Positions 1 to 8,224 of a stretch of 45,253 nt of DNA are shown here, piece after piece. Positions within the stretch are counted from its first letter, which is position 1; every line of letters starts with the position of its first letter. The stretch comes from Fibrobacter sp. (GTDB lineage: Bacteria > Fibrobacterota > Fibrobacteria > Fibrobacterales > Fibrobacteraceae): NCBI GenBank assembly GCA_024398835.1, contig JAKSIK010000019.1, positions 1 to 45,253 of the forward strand, read 5' to 3'. Both the position numbers and the translations under genes were made by a program. The notes under the pieces were generated by a model that saw only the letters and a list, made by a program, of their open reading frames with translations, was not told where the DNA came from and ran no database searches.

Positions 1-54
1 GATGGTGCCGATGTTGCAGTGCGGCTTGCTTCTATCAAAATGTTCTTTTGCCAT
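1..54 (-). CDS. tuf: Elongation factor Tu, N-terminal fragment
   Basis: Only the first 18 codons are inside the window; the gene runs off the left edge. They read [18 protein letters not shown], the characteristic EF-Tu start just before the GHVDHGKTT P-loop of this GTPase. EF-Tu delivers aminoacyl-tRNA to the ribosome in the cytoplasm. The ATG is at 54-52, with a purine-rich GAAGAGGAA ribosome-binding site a few bases upstream on the minus strand. The identification rests on a short but highly distinctive peptide. Whether this is one of two tuf copies cannot be told from here. Confidence 0.9.
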
Positions 55-645
55 TTTATTCCTCTTCTTCAGCAGAAGGTTTATCGCTTCTAAGTCAAGA
101 AACCACAAGGATTTCCGTTACATCGAAAAGCATAGGAAGCGGTACTCTTCGAAATTGAGCCACAAATTTAGTAAATGGCAAGCAATTTGCAAGCGTTTTT
201 CTTGAAATTTTTGCTAAAAAGGGGGATTTTTGGGGTTATCCACAAGACAGAGGGCGCTGTTTTCTTTTGAAACGATCTGAATGGACCCTTGAGCCATAAA
301 TTGGCGAAATTCGTTTTTTTTCAAAGGTTCAACATTGTTGTTAAAGCAATAGAACCAATTTATCAACAATTGATTAACAACGTGTCGAAAGAAGGCCATC
401 ATACACCTACGGGTCAGAACCCTTTCGCCAATTATTTTTGTAAAAAGATTTTTACATCTAAAATTTTACAAAAGTTTACATTGCGATCGAACAACGGCAA
501 CCTGCCCTCCCTATTCAAATTTTGATTTTGTGTGACGGGGAACATATTTGGAACACATAACCCATTGTTACTCACTTTTTTACAAGGGTTTTTGAAGGTT
601 TGAATGTATCTTTAAGGCTGGAAATTTAGATTAGCGGAGATTTTC
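55..645. other. AT-rich intergenic region between tuf and the GH45 genes
   Basis: About 590 bases contain no convincing gene. The open frames here lack ribosome-binding sites and resemble no protein family. There is a perfect DnaA-box consensus TTATCCACA at 236-244, but it is alone. The block 300-390 is rich in AACAA/TTGTT motifs. No tRNA cloverleaf was recognised. The region must hold the promoters of tuf (leftward) and of the GH45 gene (rightward). Confidence 0.6.
165..192 (-). promoter_or_regulatory. Possible tuf promoter
   Basis: On the minus strand TTGCAA (192-187) and TAAATT (170-165) are separated by 16 nt, a sigma70-like arrangement about 110 nt upstream of the tuf ATG. The match is only moderate and other AT-rich hexamers occur nearby. 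Confidence 0.3.
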
Positions 646-2223
646 ATGAAATTCCCCTTCTTTAAGAGTTTAGTTTTAGTAGGCGCCTTGGTGGTTGCCT
701 GGAACTGTTCTGATTCTCCTAACTTCGTCAATAGTCTTGGCGACCAAGCCTTCGAACAGGTGAAGACGCTGAATATTGGCGGCCAATCCGTTTATATCAA
801 TGACAATAACGAAGTCAAAGATGCCAATGGCAATATAATTGGCACCTACGATCCCCAAACGCTCACGATTATTGGAACTCAGGGCGAGACAATCCTTGAA
901 AATGTCAAAAAAGATGAGCTGCAGACCACTCAAATAGGTACAGACACACAAGCCGGTGGACAGGAATCTGGCTCTGGGGATAGTTTCCAAGGTGGAACAG
1001 GTAGTCAGGAAAGTACCTATGGTGGACAGGGCGGCATCTATGGCGGTCAGCAGACTGGCGGGCAAGGTACTCAGCAAACTGGAGGACAAAGCGGTCAACA
1101 GACTGGTGGACAAGGTGGTCAACAGACCGGCGGACAAGGTGGTCAGCAAACCGGCGGACAGGGCGGCCAACAGACTGGCGGACAAGGTGGCCAGCAAACC
1201 GGCGGAAATACGGATAACCCACCTGCAAGTGGCGATGGAAAATGCTATGACAAGCTTCATAATCAGTATGTTGATCCCTATGCACAGGGGCTCAGAGGCC
1301 CGAATGATGAGAATTACAGCTTTGACGACAATTGCTCTATGGTGTGCTGGTGGAGTAAGGACAATAACCAGTGCAGTGAAGTCAAGAAAGCCCTAGCCGG
1401 TGGCGGCGGCCAACAGACTGGTGGACAATCTTCTTCTAGCAAGTATGTAGCTTCTTCCTCTAGCAGCGTGAGCGGTGGTGGACAACAAACCAGCGGTTGC
1501 CCGAATATTGTGATTACAGGTGGCGGCGGTAGCGGTTGGGCAACACGATATTGGGATGGATGCAAACCTAGTTGTTCCTGGACAGGAAATGCTGGTGGTA
1601 AACTGGCGCGTCAATGCACTAGCGAAAGCAAAGGAAAACAAACAAGTTCCAACTGGGATGCCGGCAGCGTTTGTGATGGTGGAGGAAATATGATGGCCTG
1701 TACAAGCCAGATTCCATTTACCGTCAATGGCTGTTCTGAGATGGCGTTTGCCTTTGCTGCGGTACCAGCCTCCAATGGCGGGCAATGCGGAAAATGCTTC
1801 CAGTTGACATTCACTGGCGAAGGAAACTGGGAAACAACTGCTAACCATAAAGATCTTGAAGGTAAGAGACTCATCATCATGGTAACCAACGTGGGACACG
1901 ATGTGCAACAAGGACAGTTCGATATCATGATTCCTGGTGGCGGACCAGGCGCATTCAACGCGACTTCTCGATATGGCTGGGGGGCGCAAGGAGAGCAATA
2001 TGGTGGACTACTCTCAAATTGCGAAAGTGAATCTGGCTGGGATGGAGACTTTGCTTCAAAACGCAAAACTTGCCTTGAAAATAAATGTAAGAATGCATTT
2101 GGCGGCGATTCCGAAGCCATTCAAGGATGCTTGTTCTTAGCTACCTGGATGAATGCCGCAGGTAACCCAAAACACAATTATGTTGAGGTGGATTGTCCCC
2201 AAGTGTTAAAGGATAGATACTAA
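646..2223 (+). CDS. Secreted GH45 endoglucanase with Gly/Gln-repeat linker
   Basis: This is a predicted cell-envelope endo-beta-1,4-glucanase of glycoside hydrolase family 45, acting on cellulose or related glucans. Residues 1-21 form a signal peptide ending in Cys21, but the preceding AWN is a poor lipobox. A short beta-rich segment follows (about 40-90), then seven GQQTGGQG-type repeats (134-187), a Cys-rich module of about 50 residues starting at CYDK, a Ser/Gly linker and the catalytic domain (about 285-525). That domain shows the GH45 hallmark TRYWDGCKPSCSW, with Asp304 as one catalytic acid, GGQCGKCFQLTF, and QFDIMIPGGG with Asp426 as the other. GCGGAG precedes the ATG by a good distance. 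The gene is paired with a paralogue downstream. GH45 is mostly eukaryotic, so ancient transfer is plausible but not shown here. Confidence 0.9.
   Translation: MKFPFFKSLVLVGALVVAWNCSDSPNFVNSLGDQAFEQVKTLNIGGQSVYINDNNEVKDANGNIIGTYDPQTLTIIGTQGETILENVKKDELQTTQIGTDTQAGGQESGSGDSFQGGTGSQESTYGGQGGIYGGQQTGGQGTQQTGGQSGQQTGGQGGQQTGGQGGQQTGGQGGQQTGGQGGQQTGGNTDNPPASGDGKCYDKLHNQYVDPYAQGLRGPNDENYSFDDNCSMVCWWSKDNNQCSEVKKALAGGGGQQTGGQSSSSKYVASSSSSVSGGGQQTSGCPNIVITGGGGSGWATRYWDGCKPSCSWTGNAGGKLARQCTSESKGKQTSSNWDAGSVCDGGGNMMACTSQIPFTVNGCSEMAFAFAAVPASNGGQCGKCFQLTFTGEGNWETTANHKDLEGKRLIIMVTNVGHDVQQGQFDIMIPGGGPGAFNATSRYGWGAQGEQYGGLLSNCESESGWDGDFASKRKTCLENKCKNAFGGDSEAIQGCLFLATWMNAAGNPKHNYVEVDCPQVLKDRY
1045..1206 (+). 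repeat. 24-nt tandem repeat in GH45 linker
   Basis: Seven imperfect copies of a 24-nt unit encode GQQTGGQG. The copies differ mainly at third codon positions, so the peptide is conserved while the DNA drifts. It is a flexible linker between the N-terminal modules and the catalytic domain. Confidence 0.85.
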
Positions 2224-2239
2224 TCTTTTAGTTGCAATT

Positions 2240-2273
2240 AAAAGTCCCGAGGTTCAAATCTCGGGGCTTTTTT
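2240..2273 (+). terminator. Rho-independent terminator after first GH45 gene
   Basis: The 9-bp stem AGTCCCGAG (2243-2251) pairs with CTCGGGGCT (2260-2268), including one G-T pair, around an 8-nt loop. A T-run follows. Its first 17 bases (2240-2256) recur exactly in the terminator of the next gene. Confidence 0.85.
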
Positions 2274-2355
2274 GGTTACAAAAGAATTCACATTTGGCAT
2301 TTCAAATTAATTTACCTATATTTATTTGTATGTAATCCCTTCATAGGAGTTGACT

Positions 2356-4893
2356 ATGAATTTCAAAATGAAAGCTGCCATAGGCTTACCGCTAGTAGCC
2401 TCGTTGGCGATTTTTATCTCTTGCGGAGATAATCCTGATTTCGTCGAAGCATTGGAAGACGATCCGGGAAGTTATAATTTTGATGGGCAGAACCTTGATG
2501 GAACGAATCCCCCTGTCAATGAGGGTGATGATTCCGCCGACTTCAACCAAGGCACCGATTCACTAAATTCGGGCAACCAAAACATTGACACGCAAAGTGC
2601 CAGCTCACAGAATCCATCTGAAAATCAAAGCTCGACTGATAATCTCCCGCTCTCTAACCCTGCTGAACTGAACAGCAGCTCTGCTACGGCATTATCCTCT
2701 AGCCAGACTGGTGACCAGCCCCAATCTTCACAAAGTTCCGTTGTCTATGAAGATGTAAAAACTTTTGAAAAAGACGGAAAAAAGTACTACATCACAGAAG
2801 ATAACGAAGTGAAAAATGAGGAAGGCACAACTATTGGGCAATATTCCCCAGACAAAAAAGCTATCGTAGATACTCAAGGAAACGTCATTGCGGAGAATGT
2901 TGATAAGAGCACTCTACCTGCTGGAAAAATCGAAGTTAAAACTTCCAGCAGTTCTACAGAAACAACCTCCAGCAACTCCGTAGCGCAGTCCAGCTCTGAC
3001 GAGACTGTTTCAAGCAGCGACATTGCTCCTTCTAGCTCCAACGCCTCTTTGCAAGTTACATATGAAGGTGAGCTGGAACAAACCTTAATGAAAGGTGAAA
3101 AATTCTCCCCCATTGTATTCAAGAATGTAGAAAAGGATCCTGGTTCAACAGGCGGACGCCCCAACACCATGTACTATCTAACGGGGCAGTATGACGCTAC
3201 CCAAAAAACATATACCCTTTCTGGAACTGTCCCAACATATGATTTGTCATCAGGGCAAGACACAGAAACGATTACTTTTGGCGATCAAAAATTCGTGATT
3301 AAAGTAAACATCTCTGCAACACAAAAAATTCCTGTCACTTACACAGGTGGAGCTTTGGAACAGGATGTGGTAAAGGGAGGAGCCATTACTCCTATCGTGT
3401 TCAATAATGTTCAAGTTGATCCAAAAGATAATAACGGCCGATCTAACACAGCATACTACCTTAATTTCGTTTATGATTCAAAAAAGTTGACTTACACTGT
3501 TTCTGGAAAGATTCCCGACAATTACGATCTCCAGGATGCAGCGAAAACAGAAACTCTTACCCTCGGTGGGGAAAAGTTCGTCATAAAGATAAATGTTGTA
3601 AACAAGGTAGAATCCTCCAGCAGCTCCGTGGCACCGTCCAGCTCCAGCGCTAAGCCCTCCAGCAGCTCCGTGGCACCGTCCAGCTCCAGCGTGAAGCCCT
3701 CCAGCAGCTCCGTGGCGCAGTCCAGCTCTAGCGTGAAGCCTTCCAGCAGCTCCGTGGCACCGTCCAGCTCTAGCGTTAAGCCCTCCAGCAGCTCCGTGGC
3801 GCCGTCCAGCTCTAGCGCTAAGCCCTCCAGCAGCTCCGTGGCACCGTCCAGCTCCAGCGTGAAGCCCTCCAGCAGCTCCGTGGCACCGTCCAGCTCCAGC
3901 GTGAAGTCTTCCAGCAGCCAGGCTCAACCTGAAAACACATGCTATGACAAAGCTTCTGGTAAGTATGTAGAACTTTATACAGCCCTTTTGGGCCCCAATA
4001 GCGAACAATACGCTTATCAAGCCAATTGCGCCTTCACATGCTACTATGACCCAACGGGCAATGACTGCAAATTGGTGGAAAGTGGCACCATCGTATCAAG
4101 TTCCAGCAGCTCTGTGGCACTATCTAGCTCTAGCGCTAAGTCTTCCAGCAGCTCCGCGGCGCAATCCAGCTCTAGCGCTAAGTCTTCCAGCAGCTATAGC
4201 GGCGGAGAGACACCTAACTTCAAGATTAAAGAAGGCGGGCGTTCTGGTCAAGGCTGGGGAAGCCGCTACTGGGATTGCTGCATGCCTCACTGCGCATGGA
4301 ACGGAAATACAAGTAATCCTACGAAAACATGCAATTCCAACATGGATGTAATTGGCGAAAGTGGAGGAAGCGCCTGTGGTGGTGGAAGTGGTGGTGTTTG
4401 TGATTTTCAAGCGCCCTGGGCTGCCAGTGAAAATTTGGCTTACGCTTTTGCAGCGGTACCCTCTGGTTTGGGTGGCGAATGCGGCAAATGCTTCCTCCTC
4501 ACCTTTGATGGAGGGTCTCATGGTAATAGCGCTAGAACAGGAGCTCTCAATGGAAAGCAGATGGTAATCATGGTCTCTAACATAGGAGGCGATGTAGGAT
4601 CCAATCAATTTGACATCATGATTCCTGGTGGTGGTGTTGGACTATTCAATGGTTGTGGCGTTCAACTCGGCATCAGTAGTACTGGAGCCCAATATGGCGG
4701 ATTTATCTCCGATTGTTCAAGCAATAGTGACCCAGTCGCTTGCGTAAAAGAAAAATGCTCTATATTTAGCAAGTACCCAAAAATCCAGGCTGGTTGCGAA
4801 TTTTCTGCCACATGGTATAATGCCGCAGACAACCCAACCTTCCATTTTGATGAGCTAGAAAGCTGCCCCAACGAAATTTCTTCCAAATGGTAA
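2356..4893 (+). CDS. GH45 endoglucanase lipoprotein with Ser-rich linkers
   Basis: This is a paralogue of the preceding gene, 845 residues. The start is ATG 2356 with AGGAG six bases upstream; an in-frame TTG at 2350 overlaps the spacer and is less likely. A lipoprotein signal ends in FISC. Residues about 25-200 are Ser/Thr/Asn-rich and include the beta segment shared with the first enzyme. Two tandem copies of a domain of about 90 residues follow (about 233-320 and 321-418, each with KG...PIVF and ending KFVIK.N). Next come seven 14-residue SSSSVAPSSSSxKP repeats, the Cys-rich CYDK module, a second Ser linker, and the GH45 catalytic domain with SRYWD (Asp640), GGECGKCFLLTF and QFDIMIPGGG (Asp753). 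It is probably surface-exposed and acts on cellulose. The tandem domains might bind carbohydrate, but that is a guess. Confidence 0.9.
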   Translation: MNFKMKAAIGLPLVASLAIFISCGDNPDFVEALEDDPGSYNFDGQNLDGTNPPVNEGDDSADFNQGTDSLNSGNQNIDTQSASSQNPSENQSSTDNLPLSNPAELNSSSATALSSSQTGDQPQSSQSSVVYEDVKTFEKDGKKYYITEDNEVKNEEGTTIGQYSPDKKAIVDTQGNVIAENVDKSTLPAGKIEVKTSSSSTETTSSNSVAQSSSDETVSSSDIAPSSSNASLQVTYEGELEQTLMKGEKFSPIVFKNVEKDPGSTGGRPNTMYYLTGQYDATQKTYTLSGTVPTYDLSSGQDTETITFGDQKFVIKVNISATQKIPVTYTGGALEQDVVKGGAITPIVFNNVQVDPKDNNGRSNTAYYLNFVYDSKKLTYTVSGKIPDNYDLQDAAKTETLTLGGEKFVIKINVVNKVESSSSSVAPSSSSAKPSSSSVAPSSSSVKPSSSSVAQSSSSVKPSSSSVAPSSSSVKPSSSSVAPSSSSAKPSSSSVAPSSSSVKPSSSSVAPSSSSVKSSSSQAQPENTCYDKASGKYVELYTALLGPNSEQYAYQANCAFTCYYDPTGNDCKLVESGTIVSSSSSSVALSSSSAKSSSSSAAQSSSSAKSSSSYSGGETPNFKIKEGGRSGQGWGSRYWDCCMPHCAWNGNTSNPTKTCNSNMDVIGESGGSACGGGSGGVCDFQAPWAASENLAYAFAAVPSGLGGECGKCFLLTFDGGSHGNSARTGALNGKQMVIMVSNIGGDVGSNQFDIMIPGGGVGLFNGCGVQLGISSTGAQYGGFISDCSSNSDPVACVKEKCSIFSKYPKIQAGCEFSATWYNAADNPTFHFDELESCPNEISSKW
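3616..3909 (+). repeat. 42-nt tandem repeat, 7 copies, Ser/Pro linker
   Basis: Seven head-to-tail 42-nt units each encode SSSSVAPSSSSxKP (x is A or V; one copy has Q for P). The units are nearly identical at DNA level, which points to recent expansion or gene conversion and makes copy-number variation likely. Confidence 0.9.
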
Positions 4894-4913
4894 TACCTTA
4901 ATCATGTGATTTC

Positions 4914-4948
4914 AAAAGTCCCGAGGTTCAGGCCGCGGGGCTTTTTTT
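4914..4948 (+). terminator. Rho-independent terminator after second GH45 gene
   Basis: AAAAGTCCCG (4914-4923) pairs with CGGGGCTTTT (4936-4945), followed by more T residues. It shares AAAAGTCCCGAGGTTCA exactly with the terminator at 2240, consistent with segmental duplication of the GH45 gene. Confidence 0.85.
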
Positions 4949-4982
4949 ATATTTGCACCGAACTTTTGAAAAGGAGAAATTT

Positions 4983-5753
4983 ATGCATAAGAAATTTTTT
5001 GGCCTTGCCATCAGTATCGTTGCAGCCTGCGGCTTTATTGCCTGTGGCGACGATTCTTCCAGCGACAGCAATTCCAAGGAAGGCTTTATCACAAGCCCTA
5101 CGGACCCTGTGAAGTGCGAATTCAAAGAAGCAGACGCGGGCCTTTCCTTCACCATGAAGATTACCATCGACAACAAGGCTGAAGAAACCAAGGAAGAAGC
5201 CACCACAAGAGGTACCTGCGTCAAAGATACTTGCGGAATCTTCCAGACAAACACCATCGGTGGTGGCTACGAGGCACATGAAAGCATCACGCAAGCACTT
5301 GATGGTGACATCTCGGACTTCAGCAAGGAAGACTTCCGTAATCGCAAGAATGTCATCAAGAGCGAATGCGATGCGGTGAACGGCAAGACCCGCGAAGTTC
5401 TAGAAAACTACCAGAAGATGATGGAAAACGTCTACTGCGAAATAGACGAAAATGAAGACGCGCACTACAAGCACACCTTCACCAATAATGAAAAGGAAGC
5501 CTCCACAGAGTACACGCTTGACGGAACGACAATCACTATCCACCTGGTGGAACCCATCTTCCGGGATTTCGAGAAGACTCTCTGTGAAGAAAAGAAAAAG
5601 GCCGCCAAGGACTCCGATGCAATCACCTGCTCCGAGGAATTCATGATTACGGAATCCAAGGTAGAAAGTAAGGATGAGGATTCTGCAAAGGAACTCTTCA
5701 AACGGTTCAGCGAAAACAGCAAGAAGATTTGCGATTCGTTCACAAAAATGTAA
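4983..5753 (+). CDS. Putative lipoprotein of unknown function
   Basis: The 256-residue product begins MHKKFFGLAISIVAACGFIACGDDSSSD, a clear lipoprotein signal with lipobox FIAC and the CGDDSSS mature start seen in several proteins here. The rest is charged (Glu/Lys/Asp-rich) with four to six cysteines and no family I recognise. The start at 4983 is chosen because AAGGAG lies eight bases upstream; an in-frame ATG at 4953 has no such site. It sits alone between two terminators, so it is probably monocistronic. It is likely an envelope protein; no function is assigned. Confidence 0.75.
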   Translation: MHKKFFGLAISIVAACGFIACGDDSSSDSNSKEGFITSPTDPVKCEFKEADAGLSFTMKITIDNKAEETKEEATTRGTCVKDTCGIFQTNTIGGGYEAHESITQALDGDISDFSKEDFRNRKNVIKSECDAVNGKTREVLENYQKMMENVYCEIDENEDAHYKHTFTNNEKEASTEYTLDGTTITIHLVEPIFRDFEKTLCEEKKKAAKDSDAITCSEEFMITESKVESKDEDSAKELFKRFSENSKKICDSFTKM

Positions 5754-5789
5754 GCCGTCGATAATGACTGCAAAACTGCATTCATAACG

Positions 5790-5821
5790 AAAGCCCTGAG
5801 ATTGTTCTCGGGGCTTTTTTT
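5790..5821 (+). terminator. Rho-independent terminator
   Basis: The 11-bp stem AAAGCCCTGAG (5790-5800) pairs with CTCGGGGCTTT (5807-5817) around a 6-nt loop, followed by T residues. It ends the lipoprotein transcript and lies just before the convergent HAD gene. Confidence 0.85.
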
Positions 5822-5831
5822 ACACGGGTGG

Positions 5832-6815
5832 TTATGCGAGATGGCCGGGAGGGGTACTGGCGCTAGCGCTGATAGCCGCCTGTTTTAATTCTACAATGTG
5901 GTCAGCGATGGCGCGGGCTTTTTGAGTAAGCCAAAGCCAAGAATGGGAACCTGTGGTATAATCCGCCTCGCCGAAGGTTTGGACGCGGCCATCGTGCTGC
6001 AAGGTGTTCACTTGATTGAATGCGGCCACATCTCCCTTGGGGTACACGGCGAAAGCTCCGCCGCCGTTAGCATTCATGATGCTGAAGGCGGGGACGTCTG
6101 AGGGACCGTCCGCGATGTAGACCATGTTCTCGAAGGGAACACGACGGTCTTCTTTTGCAATGGTAGAATTTACGTTAATGCGGTCGGGGAACTTGGTGCT
6201 GCCCTTGTTGATTTCAAAAAGATATCTGGTTTTGGAAGTGTTATCCAGGGCGATGGCGACCTGGGATACTTCACATTCTTTTGCGGGGGTGCCCGAAACC
6301 AGTGTATTCCCAGCGCTACCCAGGTCGCAAAAGCCCGGAAGTGCAGGGCTTTCGATGAATTCCGCACCAAAAATGCCTTCTACAAATGGTGCGATAGCGC
6401 TACCGCGGATGGTTTCTGCAAAACCAGTGCTTACCACGTAATGTTCCACATGGATGTCGTAAGCTTTATAGCGGGGGTCGTTTTCGATGAGGGATTTGAT
6501 TTCACCGAAGAAGTTCGGGAGGCCTGGATAGAAGACCAGCTCTCTACCAAACTCGCGCAATAATTTGTTCGTAAGTCCTTTGAAAATTCCGGCCTTAACA
6601 TAGGTGAGAATGTGGTTTAGGTAGGAGGTATCGGAATTGACACTGATGCCCTGAGCGGCGTAATGCGGCTTGAGGGCATTGACTTCTTTCCAAAATTTGC
6701 CGGCATCCACATTGTAGTGGCGGAACAGAGGATCTTGCATGTAGGAACTGATAAGTGTTTTATCGCAGTCCCAGACCATGGCAATGATATTTTGTTCAAA
6801 AGGTGCGTTCGGCAT
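5832..6815 (-). CDS. HAD-superfamily hydrolase (phosphatase-like)
   Basis: The 327-residue protein shows HAD motif I as VWDCDKTL with the nucleophile Asp16 and Asp18, motif II in YVVSTGF, and an acidic motif IV in the segment YIADGPSDVPAF. This layout fits a cytoplasmic phosphomonoesterase related to phosphoserine phosphatases, with a helical cap between motifs I and II. Substrate is unknown. GAGGG precedes the ATG. It is the last gene of a minus-strand operon, 14 nt downstream of the M23-like gene, which hints at but does not prove a cell-envelope link. Confidence 0.8.
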   Translation of the reverse strand: MPNAPFEQNIIAMVWDCDKTLISSYMQDPLFRHYNVDAGKFWKEVNALKPHYAAQGISVNSDTSYLNHILTYVKAGIFKGLTNKLLREFGRELVFYPGLPNFFGEIKSLIENDPRYKAYDIHVEHYVVSTGFAETIRGSAIAPFVEGIFGAEFIESPALPGFCDLGSAGNTLVSGTPAKECEVSQVAIALDNTSKTRYLFEINKGSTKFPDRINVNSTIAKEDRRVPFENMVYIADGPSDVPAFSIMNANGGGAFAVYPKGDVAAFNQVNTLQHDGRVQTFGEADYTTGSHSWLWLTQKARAIADHIVELKQAAISASASTPPGHLA

Positions 6816-6829
6816 AGTACCCTCACCTA

Positions 6830-7657
6830 TTACTTTGTTATGAAATAATCTTCAGGATTCACGGGTGTGCCATCCACACGGATTTCGTAGTGGAGGGATA
6901 CGCTGGATTCCGTACCGCTTTCGCCAATGAGAGCGATGGGCTGGCCGCGGCGCACTTTGGAACCAGGCTGCACAAGGACCTCACCCAAGTGAGCATAGAA
7001 AGTGGAAATCTTCTGGCGGTGATCTATCTTGATGGAAAGGCCAAAACCGCGAAGACGCATCACATCGTTGACGTATCCTGCACCCGTGGCGTAGACCGTA
7101 TCGCCAGTGATGGCCACATAATCGATGCCCGTATGCGGAAGCGTCTGTTCCGTGAAAGGGTCGTAAATCATCTCGAAGCGGTTCTTGATGGCATGGTTAT
7201 TCTTAAGGGGATGAATGACGGGCGCGGTTACCGCCAATGCGGAATCCGTTTCGATTTTTGCGAGAAGCCCGCGAAAAGTAGCCTCAATTTCGGTAAGGCT
7301 CTTGCGGGGAGCATCAGAGGCAACACGATCAGAACCCTCCTCCAGCATGAAGCCAAGACCTCCTATCTTGATAGTGCTATCCCGAAGGAGTTTGGTCTCT
7401 TCTGCCTTGAGGATGGATTCATCCACCGACTGGCGGATTTCCTTGATTTCTTTTTTGATGATATTGTTTTGGCGGTAGACGGAGATGACGTTTTTGTCGG
7501 AGACATGGTCCACGACCTCGCCTGGCGCAAAGATAATGAAGCCGATTACTGCAATAGCAATCAAAACGACTGTAACAATCGCCCTGCGGAGGGAGATTTT
7601 ATAGCTCTTTACACCGGATGTTTTCCCGGGAAAGACATGTATCTCGAGCTTCTTCAT
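6830..7657 (-). CDS. M23-family (LytM-like) membrane protein, probably degenerate active site
   Basis: The protein has 275 residues: a short cytoplasmic N-terminus, one membrane helix (about 25-45), a coiled-coil stretch (about 60-95) and a C-terminal M23 domain (about 160-270). The zinc ligands expected in the family are present as HTGID (His175, Asp179) and the last His256, and YAH supplies His223. The usual HLH motif reads SLH here, so one catalytic histidine is Ser254. It may therefore be an amidase activator or scaffold (as EnvC/NlpD-like proteins are) rather than a peptidoglycan hydrolase. Its ATG overlaps the stop of the upstream gene (TAATG), indicating translational coupling. Confidence 0.85.
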   Translation of the reverse strand: MKKLEIHVFPGKTSGVKSYKISLRRAIVTVVLIAIAVIGFIIFAPGEVVDHVSDKNVISVYRQNNIIKKEIKEIRQSVDESILKAEETKLLRDSTIKIGGLGFMLEEGSDRVASDAPRKSLTEIEATFRGLLAKIETDSALAVTAPVIHPLKNNHAIKNRFEMIYDPFTEQTLPHTGIDYVAITGDTVYATGAGYVNDVMRLRGFGLSIKIDHRQKISTFYAHLGEVLVQPGSKVRRGQPIALIGESGTESSVSLHYEIRVDGTPVNPEDYFITK

Positions 7658-8007
7658 TACCCTTGAGGTTCTTCGCCAGCAGACTCTGCAGTAGATTCTT
7701 CGGAAGTAGCGTCCGGAGAGCCCTTCAAGCGAGCTTCCAAATCCTTAATCTTCTTCTGAGCTTCTTCAATGCCACCGATGATTTCCACCACGCTGGGGTC
7801 TTCCTTCATGGTATCCAGAAGGTTGCCCTGGATGGCGCCGTAGAGTTTTTGGCCCAGAGACTGGTACTTGGATTTGAGCTTCTGCTCTTCCATGGTGAGC
7901 TCCACCCGGGTGCGGGCGGTGTCTGCCAAACTGGAAGCCTTCGACTGGGCGGCATTTGCAAAACCAAAGGCCTTGGATTTGAGCTTATTTAGCACTGATT
8001 TATCCAT
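7657..8007 (-). CDS. Small coiled-coil protein, function unknown
   Basis: The 116-residue product is rich in Lys, Glu, Ala and Gln, with a long predicted coiled coil (about 35-95) and an acidic Ser/Glu tail. It has no signal peptide or membrane helix, so it is probably cytoplasmic. A GAGGAA site precedes ATG 8007. It is the first gene of the operon with the M23-like protein and the HAD hydrolase, and diverges from the dnaN transcript across 61 bases. I do not recognise a family. Confidence 0.7.
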   Translation of the reverse strand: MDKSVLNKLKSKAFGFANAAQSKASSLADTARTRVELTMEEQKLKSKYQSLGQKLYGAIQGNLLDTMKEDPSVVEIIGGIEEAQKKIKDLEARLKGSPDATSEESTAESAGEEPQG

Positions 8008-8068
8008 GATGTTTTCCTCGTTTGCTTACAAAAATAGTAGTTTTACCACAAAACAAGGGAGATTTCCT

Positions 8069-8221
8069 ATGAGCCGTAGCGAACGCAGACGTGCAAAACA
8101 GAATGCTAAGAATTTTGTGCCGAAAAAGACCAATGCCATGGACAAGCGCGTGATTATCGCACTTGCCATCATTGCCGTTGTTTTCTTCGTAGGAACTACT
8201 TTAATTCAAAGAGGTGCATAA
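8069..8221 (+). CDS. 50-residue single-pass membrane protein upstream of dnaN
   Basis: The protein starts MSRSERRRAKQNAKNF, a basic cytoplasmic tail, and has one hydrophobic helix (about 28-44, VIIALAIIAVVFFVGTTL). AAGGGAG stands seven bases before the ATG. The stop is only three bases from the dnaN ATG, and the dnaN ribosome-binding site lies inside this gene, so the two are almost certainly co-transcribed. Function is unknown. Confidence 0.7.
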   Translation: MSRSERRRAKQNAKNFVPKKTNAMDKRVIIALAIIAVVFFVGTTLIQRGA

Positions 8222-8224
8222 TCC

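Noticed and set aside
236..244. Perfect DnaA box TTATCCACA upstream of the GH45 gene as an origin
   Set aside because: It is a single box with no cluster, inverted arms or partition genes nearby; kept only as a note in the intergenic entry.
289..525. 78-codon frame in the tuf-GH45 gap
   Set aside because: No ribosome-binding site, AT-rich biased composition and no similarity I can recognise.
3478..4020. Antisense frame with AGAGRCHGAAGGLHA repeats
   Set aside because: It is the complement of the Ser-repeat linker of the GH45 gene, so the repeats are a by-product.
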